Part shown: in pieces, positions 7,197 to 15,888 of the stretch
Position numbering within the stretch: the stretch's first letter is position 1
Layout: the number at the start of each line of letters is the position of its first letter
From: Corallococcus carmarthensis
Lineage (GTDB): Bacteria > Myxococcota > Myxococcia > Myxococcales > Myxococcaceae
DNA: 52,124 bases
Direction: 5' to 3'
NCBI RefSeq assembly: GCF_003611695.1
Contig: NZ_RAWE01000052.1
Coordinates: 1 to 52,124 of the forward strand
The notes under the pieces: generated by a model
Told to the model about the DNA's origin: nothing
Seen by the model: only the letters and a program-made list of their open reading frames with translations
Databases searched by the model: none
Position numbers and translations under genes: made by a program

Positions 7197-8630
7197 CTAG
7201 CGGACCTGGATGGCGTCCGCGACCACGTAGGTCCCCGCCGTCACCCAGCGGCTCAGCTGGACCTTGTTCCAGCCCGCCGGGAAGCTCCACGTGCCGAGCG
7301 TGTTCCACCGGGCGCCGTTGACGGTCTGGTTCACCTTCACGTTCGCCAGCTGCGTGCCGGACGCGTTCGTGATGATGAAGGGCGCCACCGTGGAGCGGTC
7401 GGTCGCCGCCGTCCACCACGCGTCCACCGTCTTCGTTCCCGCCGCGGAGAGGTAGAACCAGAACGTCGCCGGCTCCGACACCGCCGCGCCCGGGGACACC
7501 AGGTAGCTGGTGCCGTAGTAGCCCGCCACGTTCGTGGACGAGGCCCAGCTCGTGCCCGTGAGCTGGATGTAGCCCTTCGCCTGGTCGTTGTTCGCGTTGT
7601 TGCTGTCGATGACCAGCCCCGTCGTCGAACCTCCGCCGGACGTCCACAGGTACGTCACGTCCACCCAGTCGTTGTTCGTCATCCCCAGGTCCGTCCAGAA
7701 CGTCCCGTCCGCGATGTCGATGCCCGCGGGGTTCGCCGGCCGGCGCCCGAACTGGTCCAACCCGCCGTTGAAGTTCTCCTGGTACGCCGCCTGCGCCTCC
7801 GGCTTGCCCTGAGGCAACGTCTTCCACATCTCGCGCACGCTGGACGCGTTCCAGTAGTCGTCCTTCGTGTTCCACGGGCCCACGTCCCAGACGGACGTCG
7901 TCGCGCACTTCGCCGTCTTCGAATAGCAGACGCGCACCTGGTACTCGGAGCCTCCGTTCGACGCGAGCCCCCGCCGCGACGGCAGCGCCACGAAGCGGTC
8001 GTTGGTCTTGATGACGTGGCCGTTCGCCGTCGTGCCGCCCACCAATCCCTCACGGGTGGCGTAGACGCGGTAGCTCAGCGGCGCGAGCGTCTGGAGGCCT
8101 TCCTCCGTGCCGGTGCCTTCGCGCCAGCCCTCCAGGCCGACCTCCTGGACCGCCGGGCCGCGGCCGCGCTCGTCCGCGATGAGCGCCAGGCGCACCTGCA
8201 CCTCCGTGCCCGAGCGGGGCAGGCGCACGACTTCGTCACCCGTGGCGGTGCGCCATTCGCTCCAGGCACCTCCGGGGACCCGCACGCGCACGTCCACTTC
8301 GACGCCCTGCCCCAGGCCCACCGTCGCCTGGACTCGCGGACGGAAGGTGTCCACGGGCTGCGCGAGCGTGCGCGCCGGGAACTCGAAGAGGCCCGTGAGC
8401 CGGCTCAGGCCTTCGGGACGGCGCATCACGGCGTTGGGTTCGTAGAGCAGCCCGTCCCGCGTGCCCACGAGCTCCGACGTGCCCGTTCCCGTCGAAAGGT
8501 TCTCCGTCCAGCGCTGCGGGCCGGTCTCCTGCCGGAGCGATTCCGGCGCGGGCTCCGCCGCCGCCACTCCTTCCGCGAAGACCGCGCCCAACATCACCGC
8601 CATCAGGGTGGACCGCCACGACGTGCGCAT
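7197..8630 (-). CDS. Secreted protein with golvesin-type C-terminal domain
   Basis: A 477-residue exported protein. A signal peptide ends near residue 24 (VAAA). The middle (about 190-260) contains GTTANGHVI and FVALPSRRG, resembling secreted double-psi-barrel-like segments often found beside golvesin domains; that part is inference. The last 130 residues match the golvesin/xly carbohydrate-binding-like domain: ordered YYGTSY, ATFWFYLSAAG, WTAATDRS and GTWSF segments ending in VVADAIQVR. Such domains are common in myxobacterial secreted enzymes and probably bind a polymer. GGGAG-like spacing before ATG 8630 supports the start. Two AACGTTTA direct repeats lie 27-50 bp upstream of the start. 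No catalytic residue can be assigned. Confidence 0.8.
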   Translation of the reverse strand: MRTSWRSTLMAVMLGAVFAEGVAAAEPAPESLRQETGPQRWTENLSTGTGTSELVGTRDGLLYEPNAVMRRPEGLSRLTGLFEFPARTLAQPVDTFRPRVQATVGLGQGVEVDVRVRVPGGAWSEWRTATGDEVVRLPRSGTEVQVRLALIADERGRGPAVQEVGLEGWREGTGTEEGLQTLAPLSYRVYATREGLVGGTTANGHVIKTNDRFVALPSRRGLASNGGSEYQVRVCYSKTAKCATTSVWDVGPWNTKDDYWNASSVREMWKTLPQGKPEAQAAYQENFNGGLDQFGRRPANPAGIDIADGTFWTDLGMTNNDWVDVTYLWTSGGGSTTGLVIDSNNANNDQAKGYIQLTGTSWASSTNVAGYYGTSYLVSPGAAVSEPATFWFYLSAAGTKTVDAWWTAATDRSTVAPFIITNASGTQLANVKVNQTVNGARWNTLGTWSFPAGWNKVQLSRWVTAGTYVVADAIQVR

Positions 8631-8656
8631 GCTTGGACTCCCGGGAAATGGACAAA

Positions 8657-8680
8657 AACGTTTAGACCGTTCAACGTTTA
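8657..8680. repeat. AACGTTTA direct repeat, possible operator
   Basis: AACGTTTA occurs at 8657-8664 and again at 8673-8680, a 16-bp step, in the promoter region of the golvesin-domain gene (start 8630). Each copy contains the palindrome AACGTT. The patch is AT-rich against very GC-rich surroundings, so it may bind a regulator or form part of the promoter. Confidence 0.4.
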
Positions 8681-8737
8681 AATCCGTCTTTCCCGGTTCT
8701 CAAGAGCCAAGGCGTGAAACAGCGTTGGCTCACCGCA

Positions 8738-9502
8738 TCACGTTCCGTTGATGACGGAGCGGATCCACGGCGTGTACGTGGCCACGTTGGTGAACATGGA
8801 GAACGTGTTGCACTGGTTGGAGCCGAACCCGCTCACAATCCCATACAGCGTCCCGTTGAAGGCCAGCGGGCCGCCGTCATCCTTCGTGCAGACGTTCGCG
8901 GTGGCGCTCGGCGCCGTGCACAGCACCGTGCCGTTGACATAGGTGCTCCCCACCAGGTCTCGGCAGGTGGCCGTGGAGGTGATGCTCAGGCTCACGCGCT
9001 TGAGCGCATCGGAGGTGGGCCCTGTCTGCGTGCGGCCCCAGCCGCTTGCGATGTACGGCGCTCCCAGGGGCGCGGGCGCATCCGGCAGCGTCAGCGGCTG
9101 CACCGCCTGTGACAGGTTGAAGGGCTGGGCGAGCTGGAGGAGCGCCACGTCATGGTCCGGCGCGATGTAGGACGGGTGCATCACCTTGCGCGACACCGCG
9201 CGGTACTGCTCGTCCGCCTCCACCGCGCCCAGCCGCAGGTCCCCCGCGTAGATGCGCATGGACGCGGGCGTGACGCCCTGGACGCAGTGGGCCGCGGTCA
9301 CCACCCAGCCGGCGCGGATGAGCGTGCCTCCGCAGGTGAATGCACCCGAGACATGGATGCGCACCTGGTAGGGCAGCTCGTACCGGGCCGCGATGCCTCC
9401 TCCGATGATCTCCTGTGTCTGGACCCCGAGCTCATCCGGTGCCCCGCCACAGCCCAGCAGCCCCAGCAGGGGCAGGCCGGCCAGCCATGCTCGCTTTGTC
9501 AT
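8738..9502 (-). CDS. Trypsin-like (S1) lipoprotein lacking the catalytic serine
   Basis: A 254-residue chymotrypsin-fold protein with a lipoprotein signal (LLGLLGC lipobox, Cys18). The mature end IIGGG resembles the activation site, TAAHC holds the catalytic His and DHDVALLQL the catalytic Asp. The GDSGGP motif, however, reads KDDGGP: the nucleophile position is Asp (codon 8876-8878) and the oxyanion-hole Gly before it is Lys. The protein is therefore probably an inactive pseudoprotease with a binding or scaffold role. The frame is intact and the disulphide cysteines are kept, so it is not simply decaying. It follows the beta-helix lipoprotein gene by 24 bp. GGAGG precedes the ATG at 9502. 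Confidence 0.88.
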   Translation of the reverse strand: MTKRAWLAGLPLLGLLGCGGAPDELGVQTQEIIGGGIAARYELPYQVRIHVSGAFTCGGTLIRAGWVVTAAHCVQGVTPASMRIYAGDLRLGAVEADEQYRAVSRKVMHPSYIAPDHDVALLQLAQPFNLSQAVQPLTLPDAPAPLGAPYIASGWGRTQTGPTSDALKRVSLSITSTATCRDLVGSTYVNGTVLCTAPSATANVCTKDDGGPLAFNGTLYGIVSGFGSNQCNTFSMFTNVATYTPWIRSVINGT

Positions 9503-9526
9503 GGGTCGTGTCCTCCGAAGGTCCGC

Positions 9527-10513
9527 TCAGTAGTTCGAACGCACGTACACGGGGTGCCCGTTGTCCTCGTAGACATTGCCCGTGGACGTCTGGAGGAAGG
9601 TGCTGTCGAACACCATCGTGTACGACGTGTCCGGGTTCGACGTCTGCGCGGAGCCCCGGTCGAAGCGGTTGCGCAGGAACGTGCCGCCGCCCCCACTCGC
9701 GCCGCCTCCGTTGATGCAATACACGCCGCCACCGAACCAGTTGTCTTCAATCTTCAGGTTGGAGGACGGGCCCACGATGGTGTTGATCATCATCGCGGCG
9801 AGCTGCTTCTTCGGGTTCGGCACGGGCTGCGTGCCCAGCACCGGGTCGTGGTACGCGGCGAAGTTCGAGCCGATGACCTCCAGCCCGCTGCCCCCGTGCG
9901 ACTGGAGCACGTCGTTGTGCGTGCGCGAGTCCGTGCCCGGGTGGTTGGGGTCCGGCGAGAAGTGCACCAGGTCATGCCCGTAGCTGCCCTGGATGGACAC
10001 GTTCACCGGAGCGTTCGCCGTCGCCGGGGCCACGGAGAAGGCATCCACCACGCCCGACACATTCACGCGGTACGCGGTGTACTCCCGCATGCCAATGCCA
10101 TTCACCCAGTAGGTCGGGTTCGCCGCGCGCACGGTGGTGAACTCGATGCGCGCGTTCGTGCCTCCCGTTCCAATCTGGATGATGGAGCCGCCCGCCGTGA
10201 ACGCGGGGCCGCCGTCCACCACGCAGTTGCTCACCACGGTGTTCGCCGCCTTGATGAACACCTGGCCGTGGACGATGGTGTCCTCCAGCCGCTGCCCCGC
10301 CTGGTTCAACGTCACGTTCCCGTTGATGACCTTGGTCGGGTAGGCGCGGATGATGCCCGCGCCCGTGTTCGCCGCCGTCGGCTTCGTCTGCCGCAGCACG
10401 AACGTGTCCGCCGCCTGCTCCTGGGCGGCGAGCATCGGGTCCCCACCACAGGCGAGGAACCCCAGGGCCATCAACGCGGACGCGAAACGCGGAGTCTTCA
10501 TGCGGTGAGACAT
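9527..10513 (-). CDS. Right-handed beta-helix lipoprotein
   Basis: A 328-residue lipoprotein (lipobox LGFLAC, Cys near residue 22). The body is built of short beta-strand repeats with regularly spaced N, G and V residues (for example VINGNVTLNQAG, VVSNCVVDGG), typical of a right-handed parallel beta-helix as in pectate lyases and carbohydrate-binding surface proteins. No lyase active site is recognised. The start at 10513 has GGAG about 13 nt upstream; an alternative ATG at 10501 removes four residues. It precedes the pseudo-trypsin gene by 24 bp on the same strand, so the two are probably co-expressed on the outer membrane. Confidence 0.8.
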   Translation of the reverse strand: MSHRMKTPRFASALMALGFLACGGDPMLAAQEQAADTFVLRQTKPTAANTGAGIIRAYPTKVINGNVTLNQAGQRLEDTIVHGQVFIKAANTVVSNCVVDGGPAFTAGGSIIQIGTGGTNARIEFTTVRAANPTYWVNGIGMREYTAYRVNVSGVVDAFSVAPATANAPVNVSIQGSYGHDLVHFSPDPNHPGTDSRTHNDVLQSHGGSGLEVIGSNFAAYHDPVLGTQPVPNPKKQLAAMMINTIVGPSSNLKIEDNWFGGGVYCINGGGASGGGGTFLRNRFDRGSAQTSNPDTSYTMVFDSTFLQTSTGNVYEDNGHPVYVRSNY

Positions 10514-10571
10514 GAATCATCCACGTCTCCCCGTCAATCATGTAAATCGCGACTATTCAGACCACACCGGC

Positions 10572-11207
10572 CTACTTCGTGCCGAAGAGTCGGTCTCCCG
10601 CGTCGCCCAGGCCGGGCAGGATGTAGCCGTGCGAGTCCAGCTTGTCGTCGATGGCGGCGGTGAAGACGCGCACGTCGGGGTGGTGCTCGCGCAGGTTCAC
10701 CAGGCCTTCCGGACACGCGAGCAGACACACGAAGCGCAGGGAGCCCGGACGGCTTCGCTTCACGCGCTGGAGCGCCGCCACCGCGGAGTTGCCCGTCGCG
10801 AGCATGGGGTCGCAGACGATGACGTCGCGGTCCTCCAGGTTTGCGGGCACGCGGTAGTAGTACTCCACCGCGCTCAGGGACTCCGGGTCGCGGTACAGGC
10901 CGATGTGGCCCACTCGCGCGGAGGGCACCAGTTGGAGCAGGCCGTCCAGGATGCCCTGCCCCGCTCTCAGGATGGGCACCAGCACCAGCTTCTTGCCGTC
11001 CAGCGCCCAGCCCGTGGTGCGTGCCATGGGCGTTTCAATCTCCTCCTCGCGCAGCTTCAGGTCGCGCAGCGCCTCGTACCCGAGCAGGAGGGAGATCTCC
11101 TCCAGCAGCGCCCGGAAGGCCGCCGTGCTCGTGTCCGTCCTGCGCATCACCGTCAGCTTGTGCTTCACCAGCGGGTGATCCACCACCGTGCAGTTCGGGA
11201 AGTCCAT
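10572..11207 (-). CDS. upp: Uracil phosphoribosyltransferase
   Basis: A 211-residue uracil phosphoribosyltransferase making UMP from uracil and PRPP. The PRPP-binding loop [12 protein letters not shown] is complete, the family segment [13 protein letters not shown] is present, and the C-terminus carries the expected [20 protein letters not shown] stretch around the uracil site. Length is normal. A strong AAGGAGGA site lies 7 nt before ATG 11207. It is the last gene of a minus-strand cluster with URC4, 21 bp after it. Here it may feed uracil into the URC breakdown route (as URC6 does in Lachancea kluyveri) as well as, or rather than, simple salvage. Confidence 0.96.
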   Translation of the reverse strand: MDFPNCTVVDHPLVKHKLTVMRRTDTSTAAFRALLEEISLLLGYEALRDLKLREEEIETPMARTTGWALDGKKLVLVPILRAGQGILDGLLQLVPSARVGHIGLYRDPESLSAVEYYYRVPANLEDRDVIVCDPMLATGNSAVAALQRVKRSRPGSLRFVCLLACPEGLVNLREHHPDVRVFTAAIDDKLDSHGYILPGLGDAGDRLFGTK

Positions 11208-11228
11208 GCGTCCTCCTTGATTGGTTTT

Positions 11229-12437
11229 TCAGAACACCGTGCCGTCACTGCGGATGCGGATGGGCGGCACGCCTCCGGGGCGCAGCTCCGCCGCCACCCG
11301 GCGCCCCGCGGTCCATGTCCCGCCCTGGAGCACCTTCGCCAATGGCAGCTCCTCCGCGCTCAATTCCAGACGCCCACGCACCAGCGCGGCCACGCGGTCC
11401 AGCAGCGCCACCGTCAGCGCGCGCCACTCCACGATGGGCGCGTCGCCCGGGGCGTAGACCTCCACCGTCAGACGCGGGTCCTGCGGCACCAGCACGCCCA
11501 GGTCCACGAAGAGGCCGCCGTTGCGGTACTCCGGCAGGCCGGTGAGCGCGTCCAGCTCCGTCACCGTCACGCCCGCTTCCGCCAGCGGCTCCACCAGTGA
11601 GTACGCCAGCCACTGGGACAACTTGTGGAAGGGCACCAGCGCGTCCGCGCTGCCGGGCGGACCCAACGCCGGGTGCGGCCACACGTCCCCCAGGTTGACG
11701 CCGTCCACCGTCGTGCGCCCCGGCCAGATGGGGCCCAGCACTTCCAGCACCGTGCCCAGCACCTCCGCCGCTCGCACGCTGCGGCGGTGCGCGGCCAGCA
11801 TGTCGAACATCGACCCCGGCCTGGGCAGCACGCGTGACAGGCCCTGCAACAGGTGCAGCCGGCCCTCCACTCCCAGCAGCGGGTTGGATTCGGACACCTG
11901 GAAGCCGCGCTCCAGCTGCTCGCGCGTCATGCGGCTCAGGGCCTCCGCGTCCGCCCGCAACGGCCGGTCTGGATCCGATGAAAAGCCGCCCGCCATGAAC
12001 ATGCGCAGCGACGCCACCGCCAGCCCCTCCGAGCGCACGTACGAGGCGCCTCCGGGCTCCTGGTAGCGCCACGCCGGGCCGCTGCCCGCGTCCAGCAGCA
12101 CGCTCACCACGCCCAGGTCCACCTTGGCGCGCGCGCGCTCCTCCGGCGGCAGCGGGGCCAGCTTCGCCTCCAGCTGCGCGAGCCGGGGCACCCCTCCCGC
12201 GTCGAAGTGCCTCCAACGGCTGTGCACCGGGATGTCCAGCCGGGGGTACGCCTCGTGCGTCACCGCCAGCACCCGGTCCACCACCGTGGGCAGCCGGGAC
12301 GGCTCCACCCGGAAGTACTCCAGCCGTCCGGCGAGCCCCAGGTCCAGCACCTGGTGACAGCGCTCGCGGATGGCCGCCGGGCTGCGCAGCCACGCCACCG
12401 TGGGGGACACCTCCTGTACCCGGATCGCGTCAAGCAT
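11229..12437 (-). CDS. URC4: URC4/urg3 family (DUF1688) uracil-catabolism protein
   Basis: A 402-residue protein recognised as URC4/urg3 (DUF1688) from its N-terminal SPAAIRERC segment, the VDLGVVSVLLDAGSGPAWRY stretch, the conserved SEGLAVAS and the HKLSQWLAYSL region. URC4 is essential for the URC uracil-degradation route in yeast; its exact reaction is unsettled, with a role acting on the ribosyl intermediate proposed. No signal peptide. It overlaps the end of URC1 by 8 nt (ATGCTTGA), so the two are translationally coupled. Position between URC1 and upp gives strong context support. Confidence 0.88.
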   Translation of the reverse strand: MLDAIRVQEVSPTVAWLRSPAAIRERCHQVLDLGLAGRLEYFRVEPSRLPTVVDRVLAVTHEAYPRLDIPVHSRWRHFDAGGVPRLAQLEAKLAPLPPEERARAKVDLGVVSVLLDAGSGPAWRYQEPGGASYVRSEGLAVASLRMFMAGGFSSDPDRPLRADAEALSRMTREQLERGFQVSESNPLLGVEGRLHLLQGLSRVLPRPGSMFDMLAAHRRSVRAAEVLGTVLEVLGPIWPGRTTVDGVNLGDVWPHPALGPPGSADALVPFHKLSQWLAYSLVEPLAEAGVTVTELDALTGLPEYRNGGLFVDLGVLVPQDPRLTVEVYAPGDAPIVEWRALTVALLDRVAALVRGRLELSAEELPLAKVLQGGTWTAGRRVAAELRPGGVPPIRIRSDGTVF

Positions 12438-13683
12438 CGAGGTCCCGTCCCTTCACCTGCGCCAGCGCCCCCGCGTCCGCCACCGGCCCGCGCGTGAAGT
12501 AGCCCGCTGCCTTCTTCGCCTCCATCTCCACCTTCGCGTCCGCGGGGATCAGCCCGTCCGGAATGGGCACGCGTTCGAGGATCTCGATGCCCGAGCGCAC
12601 GATGGCGTCGTGCTTCATGTCGCTCATGGAGACGAAGCGGTGGATGCGCGTGATGCCCAGCCAGTGCAGCACGTCCGGCATCAGCTCCTGGAAGCGCATG
12701 TCCTGCACGCCCGCCACGCACTCCGTGCGGTGGAAGTACGTGGCCGCGGAGTCGCCTCCCTCCTGGCGCTTGCGCGCGTTGTAGACGAGGAACTTGGTCA
12801 CCTCGCCCAGCGCGCGGCCCTCCTTGCGGTGGTAGACGATGAGCCCCACGCCGCCCTGCTGCGCCATCCGCACGCACTCCTCGATGCCGTGCACCAGGTA
12901 GGGCCGGCAGGTGCAGATGTCGCTGCCGAAGACGTCCGAGCCGTTGCACTCGTCATGCACGCGCGCCGCCAGCGGCACGTTCCGGTCCGCCAGCGAGGCG
13001 ATGTCCCCAAACACATACAGCGACAGGCCGCCGATGGGCGGCAGGAAGACGTGCAGGTCCGGGCGGGTGATGAGCTCCGGGTACATGCCGCCGGTGTGCT
13101 CGAAGAGGCCCCGGCGCAGCGCGCCCTCCGTGAGGCCGAAGCGCTCCGCGATGCCGGGCAGGTACCAGACGGGCTCCACCGCGGCCTTCACGACCTTCAC
13201 GTCGCCATTCGCCGCCACCAGGTCGCCGTCCACCTTGAGGCGGCCGGCGACCATCGCCTCGCGCACCTCCGGCATGTTGATGTGGGCCCGGGTGACGGCG
13301 ATGGTGGGCCGGTAGTCCACGCCCTGCTCGGCGTAGGCGCGGAACACCTGCGACGCCACCGCACCCCAGGGGTCCAGCGACACGATGCGCTTGGGGTCCC
13401 CCCACGCCGGATGAGGGCCCACCTGCGCCGCGGGCGAGGTGTTGGTCAGGTCCGCCTTGTGGTCCTGCGGCAGCTTGCCCGCGGACACCGCCAGCGCCCG
13501 GTAGATGGAGTACGCACCTGAGTGCGTGCCAATGACGTTGCGGTTCGCGGCGTCAGAGAGGGTGGCCACCACCGGGCCCCGGCGCAGCGGCTCCTGTTCG
13601 CCCCAGCGCAGGGGTACTCCGGGCACCTGCCCGTCGGGATGGGACGTGAGACGGATGTGATTGACGGGCTTCTTGTCAGCCAT
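12430..13683 (-). CDS. URC1: URC1: GTP cyclohydrolase II-like uracil-catabolism protein
   Basis: A 417-residue GTP cyclohydrolase II homologue. The zinc site is complete as Cys246-x10-Cys257-x-Cys259, and KEGRALG carries Arg290, equivalent to the nucleophilic arginine of RibA (QEGRGIG). The protein has about 200 N-terminal residues that riboflavin RibA lacks, as in URC1, which is thought to open the pyrimidine ring. AAGGAGGG lies 8 nt before ATG 13683, deciding the start. Downstream overlap with URC4 and proximity to upp and mmsA support uracil breakdown. No riboflavin genes are adjacent, so a RibA role is unlikely. Confidence 0.9.
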   Translation of the reverse strand: MADKKPVNHIRLTSHPDGQVPGVPLRWGEQEPLRRGPVVATLSDAANRNVIGTHSGAYSIYRALAVSAGKLPQDHKADLTNTSPAAQVGPHPAWGDPKRIVSLDPWGAVASQVFRAYAEQGVDYRPTIAVTRAHINMPEVREAMVAGRLKVDGDLVAANGDVKVVKAAVEPVWYLPGIAERFGLTEGALRRGLFEHTGGMYPELITRPDLHVFLPPIGGLSLYVFGDIASLADRNVPLAARVHDECNGSDVFGSDICTCRPYLVHGIEECVRMAQQGGVGLIVYHRKEGRALGEVTKFLVYNARKRQEGGDSAATYFHRTECVAGVQDMRFQELMPDVLHWLGITRIHRFVSMSDMKHDAIVRSGIEILERVPIPDGLIPADAKVEMEAKKAAGYFTRGPVADAGALAQVKGRDLDA

Positions 13684-13760
13684 GGGTGCACCCTCCTTGG
13701 GGGGCGCGGGAAAGGACAAACGTCTGGAAATGGGGGCAGCAGGAGGACGCCAGCGCGGCG

Positions 13761-15245
13761 TCAGCTCATCCACGAGCCGTCGGTGCGCGCGGACCATTTG
13801 CGCGTCACCTTCTTGAGCTGGCTCCAGAAGTCGAGGCTCGACGGTCCGGTGACGTCCCCGTGGCCGAACTTCGACTCGCCCGTGCCACCGAAGGAGAACG
13901 GTTCACGCGGCACCGGCACGCCCACGTTCACGCCCACCATGCCGGCCCTGGCGCCCTCCACCACCGACTGGGCCACCGCGCCGTTGGTGGTGAAGATGGA
14001 CGCCGCGTTGCCGTACGGTGACGCGTTCTCCACCGCGAGCGCCGCTGACAGCGTGGGCACCCGCACGATGGACAGCACCGGGCCGAACAGCTCGCGCCGC
14101 GCCGCCTCCATCTCCGGGCGCACGCCGTCCAACACCGTGGGCCCCAGCCAGTGGCCGTTCGCGTACGCCTCGCCCGCGGGCCGCTTGCCGCGCCCGTCCA
14201 ACAGCACTCGCGCCCCGTCCGCCTGGGCCTTCGCGATGGCTGTCTCCAGCCGGTCCACCGCGCCCCGGTCGATGAGCGCGCCCATGCCCGGGCCGACCTC
14301 CAGGCGCGATGCTCGCCGCAGGATGTCATCCACCAGCGGCTGCACGTCTCCCACCGCGAGCATCACGCTGGCCGCCATGCAGCGCTGGCCCGCGCAGCCG
14401 GTGAACGAGTCCACCACCGCCTGCGGCGTGAGGTCCGGATCCGCGTCCGGCACGACGATGAGGTGGTTCTTCGCGCCGCCCAGCGCCAGCACGCGCTTGC
14501 CGTGGCGGCTGCCCTCGACGTAGACGTGCCGCGCGACGGGGGACGAACCCACGAAGGCCAGGGCCTTCACGTCCGGGTGCTCCAGGAGCGCGTCCACCGC
14601 GGCCTTGGAGCCGTGCACGACGGAGAAGACGCCGGGTGGGTAGCCCGCCTCCACCATCAGTTCGCCCAGCGCGGTCGCGGTGAGCGGCACCTTCTCCGAC
14701 GGCTTGAGGATGAAGGCGTTGCCCACCGTGACGGCGATGGGGAACAGCCACAGGGGCACCATCGCGGGGAAGTTGAACGGCGTGATGCCGGCGACGACGC
14801 CCAGGGGCTCGCGGCGGTATTCACAGGTGACGCCCCGGCTCACCTCCAGGTGCGCGCCGCCATCCAGGTTCTGGAGCGACAGGGCGAAATCACAGACCTC
14901 CAGTCCCTTGAGCAGCCCCGCGCGGCCTTCCGCCACCGTCTTGCCGGACTCGCTCGCGGCCAGGTGCGCGAGCCTTTCCAGGTGCGTCTCCAAGAGCGCG
15001 CGGAAGCGTTGCAGGAATTGGGTGCGCTCGCGCAGCGGGGTGACGCGCCAGCCTTGCGCGGCGGCCTTCGCGGCCTCCACCGCCTGGGCGACGCCGGAGG
15101 CGGTCGTCAGCGGCACCCGGCCGATGAGGGCACCGGTGTAGGGACTGCGGACCTCCTGCGCTGACGCTCCGGCGGGAGAGACCCACTCTCCGCCCACGAG
15201 GTTGCGACAAGAGACGACGCTCTCGGGAAACCGAACAAAGGACAC
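13761..15245 (-). CDS. mmsA: CoA-acylating methylmalonate/malonate-semialdehyde dehydrogenase
   Basis: A 494-residue aldehyde dehydrogenase of the CoA-acylating methylmalonate-semialdehyde type, turning (methyl)malonate semialdehyde, CoA and NAD+ into propionyl- or acetyl-CoA plus CO2. Diagnostic segments are FNFPAMVPLW, LGGAKNH and the catalytic Cys in GQRCMA; ELFGPVLS is near the C-terminus. The start is uncertain: I favour GTG 15245, which gives the family's usual length and begins just before the conserved NLVGGEW; the ATG at 15413 adds 56 unlike residues. It is 77 bp upstream of URC1, so it may handle the C3 fragment released from uracil as well as valine or inositol intermediates. Confidence 0.9.
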   Translation of the reverse strand: MSFVRFPESVVSCRNLVGGEWVSPAGASAQEVRSPYTGALIGRVPLTTASGVAQAVEAAKAAAQGWRVTPLRERTQFLQRFRALLETHLERLAHLAASESGKTVAEGRAGLLKGLEVCDFALSLQNLDGGAHLEVSRGVTCEYRREPLGVVAGITPFNFPAMVPLWLFPIAVTVGNAFILKPSEKVPLTATALGELMVEAGYPPGVFSVVHGSKAAVDALLEHPDVKALAFVGSSPVARHVYVEGSRHGKRVLALGGAKNHLIVVPDADPDLTPQAVVDSFTGCAGQRCMAASVMLAVGDVQPLVDDILRRASRLEVGPGMGALIDRGAVDRLETAIAKAQADGARVLLDGRGKRPAGEAYANGHWLGPTVLDGVRPEMEAARRELFGPVLSIVRVPTLSAALAVENASPYGNAASIFTTNGAVAQSVVEGARAGMVGVNVGVPVPREPFSFGGTGESKFGHGDVTGPSSLDFWSQLKKVTRKWSARTDGSWMS

Positions 15246-15447
15246 GCGCACCCCCCCGGTGTTGCGTGACGAATGGACGGCAAGGATAGACGCAAAGCCG
15301 GAAGGCAGGGCAAGGCGGGGGGCGTCACCGTGTCCATGCCTGATCGGAAGCGATGGATCTCCCCATGTTGCTGTGTCGCAAACCCGACCGATGTGCGCGG
15401 TGGGGGTTGCCACGGCCCGGGTGCGCGAACGTGCGCGCCGCGCTTCG

Positions 15448-15888
15448 TCAGGCCTGGGAGAGCATCCGCTGGTGCCGTTCCGACAGCGCCGCGGTGTCGG
15501 TGGTGGCGCGCAGCTCCGCGATGGTGGTGGCGTCCTCGGTGTCCGGGTTGAGGCCGAGCGAGATGGCCTCCAGGTACAGCTCCAGCGACAGCAGGAAGCG
15601 CGAGTCGGCGGTGAGGGGGTCCCCCTGCTCGCGCATCAGCTCGCCGTCCTCGCGCACCAGCTTCGCGAGCATGCGCACGCGGGCAGCGGTGCCGAGCAGG
15701 CGCGAGGTGGACTCGGCGTCCGCGAGGATGAGCGCGCCGTACTCCATGCCCAGCACGGTGAGGGCCGTGTCCCGGAGATGGTTGCGCGCGTCCGCGTACC
15801 GCTTTTCCTTCCGGGCCTTGAGGATGCTGGCGATGGCGGCGGCGAACTGCTCGGCGGCTCGCTCGATGAAGTCCTTGCGGAGGGACAT
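15448..15888 (-). CDS. Small helical protein of unknown function
   Basis: A 146-residue protein, largely alpha-helical and charged, starting MSLRKDFIERAAEQFAAA. The N-terminal pattern RKDFIER.AEQ...AIA.ILK resembles a small uncharacterised family (possibly DUF6483) in which this opening helix is conserved; the match is from memory and weak. TPR-like helices may follow (ADARNHLRDTALTVLG). No signal peptide or catalytic motif. ATG 15888 is chosen because the conserved helix begins there; upstream residues are low-complexity. It lies about 200 bp upstream of mmsA on the same strand and may or may not share its transcript. Confidence 0.7.
   Translation of the reverse strand: MSLRKDFIERAAEQFAAAIASILKARKEKRYADARNHLRDTALTVLGMEYGALILADAESTSRLLGTAARVRMLAKLVREDGELMREQGDPLTADSRFLLSLELYLEAISLGLNPDTEDATTIAELRATTDTAALSERHQRMLSQA

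Noticed and set aside
15246-15413. 56-residue N-terminal extension of mmsA from ATG 15413
   Set aside because: The extension does not resemble the family and the GTG start at 15245 gives normal length; left as an open alternative.
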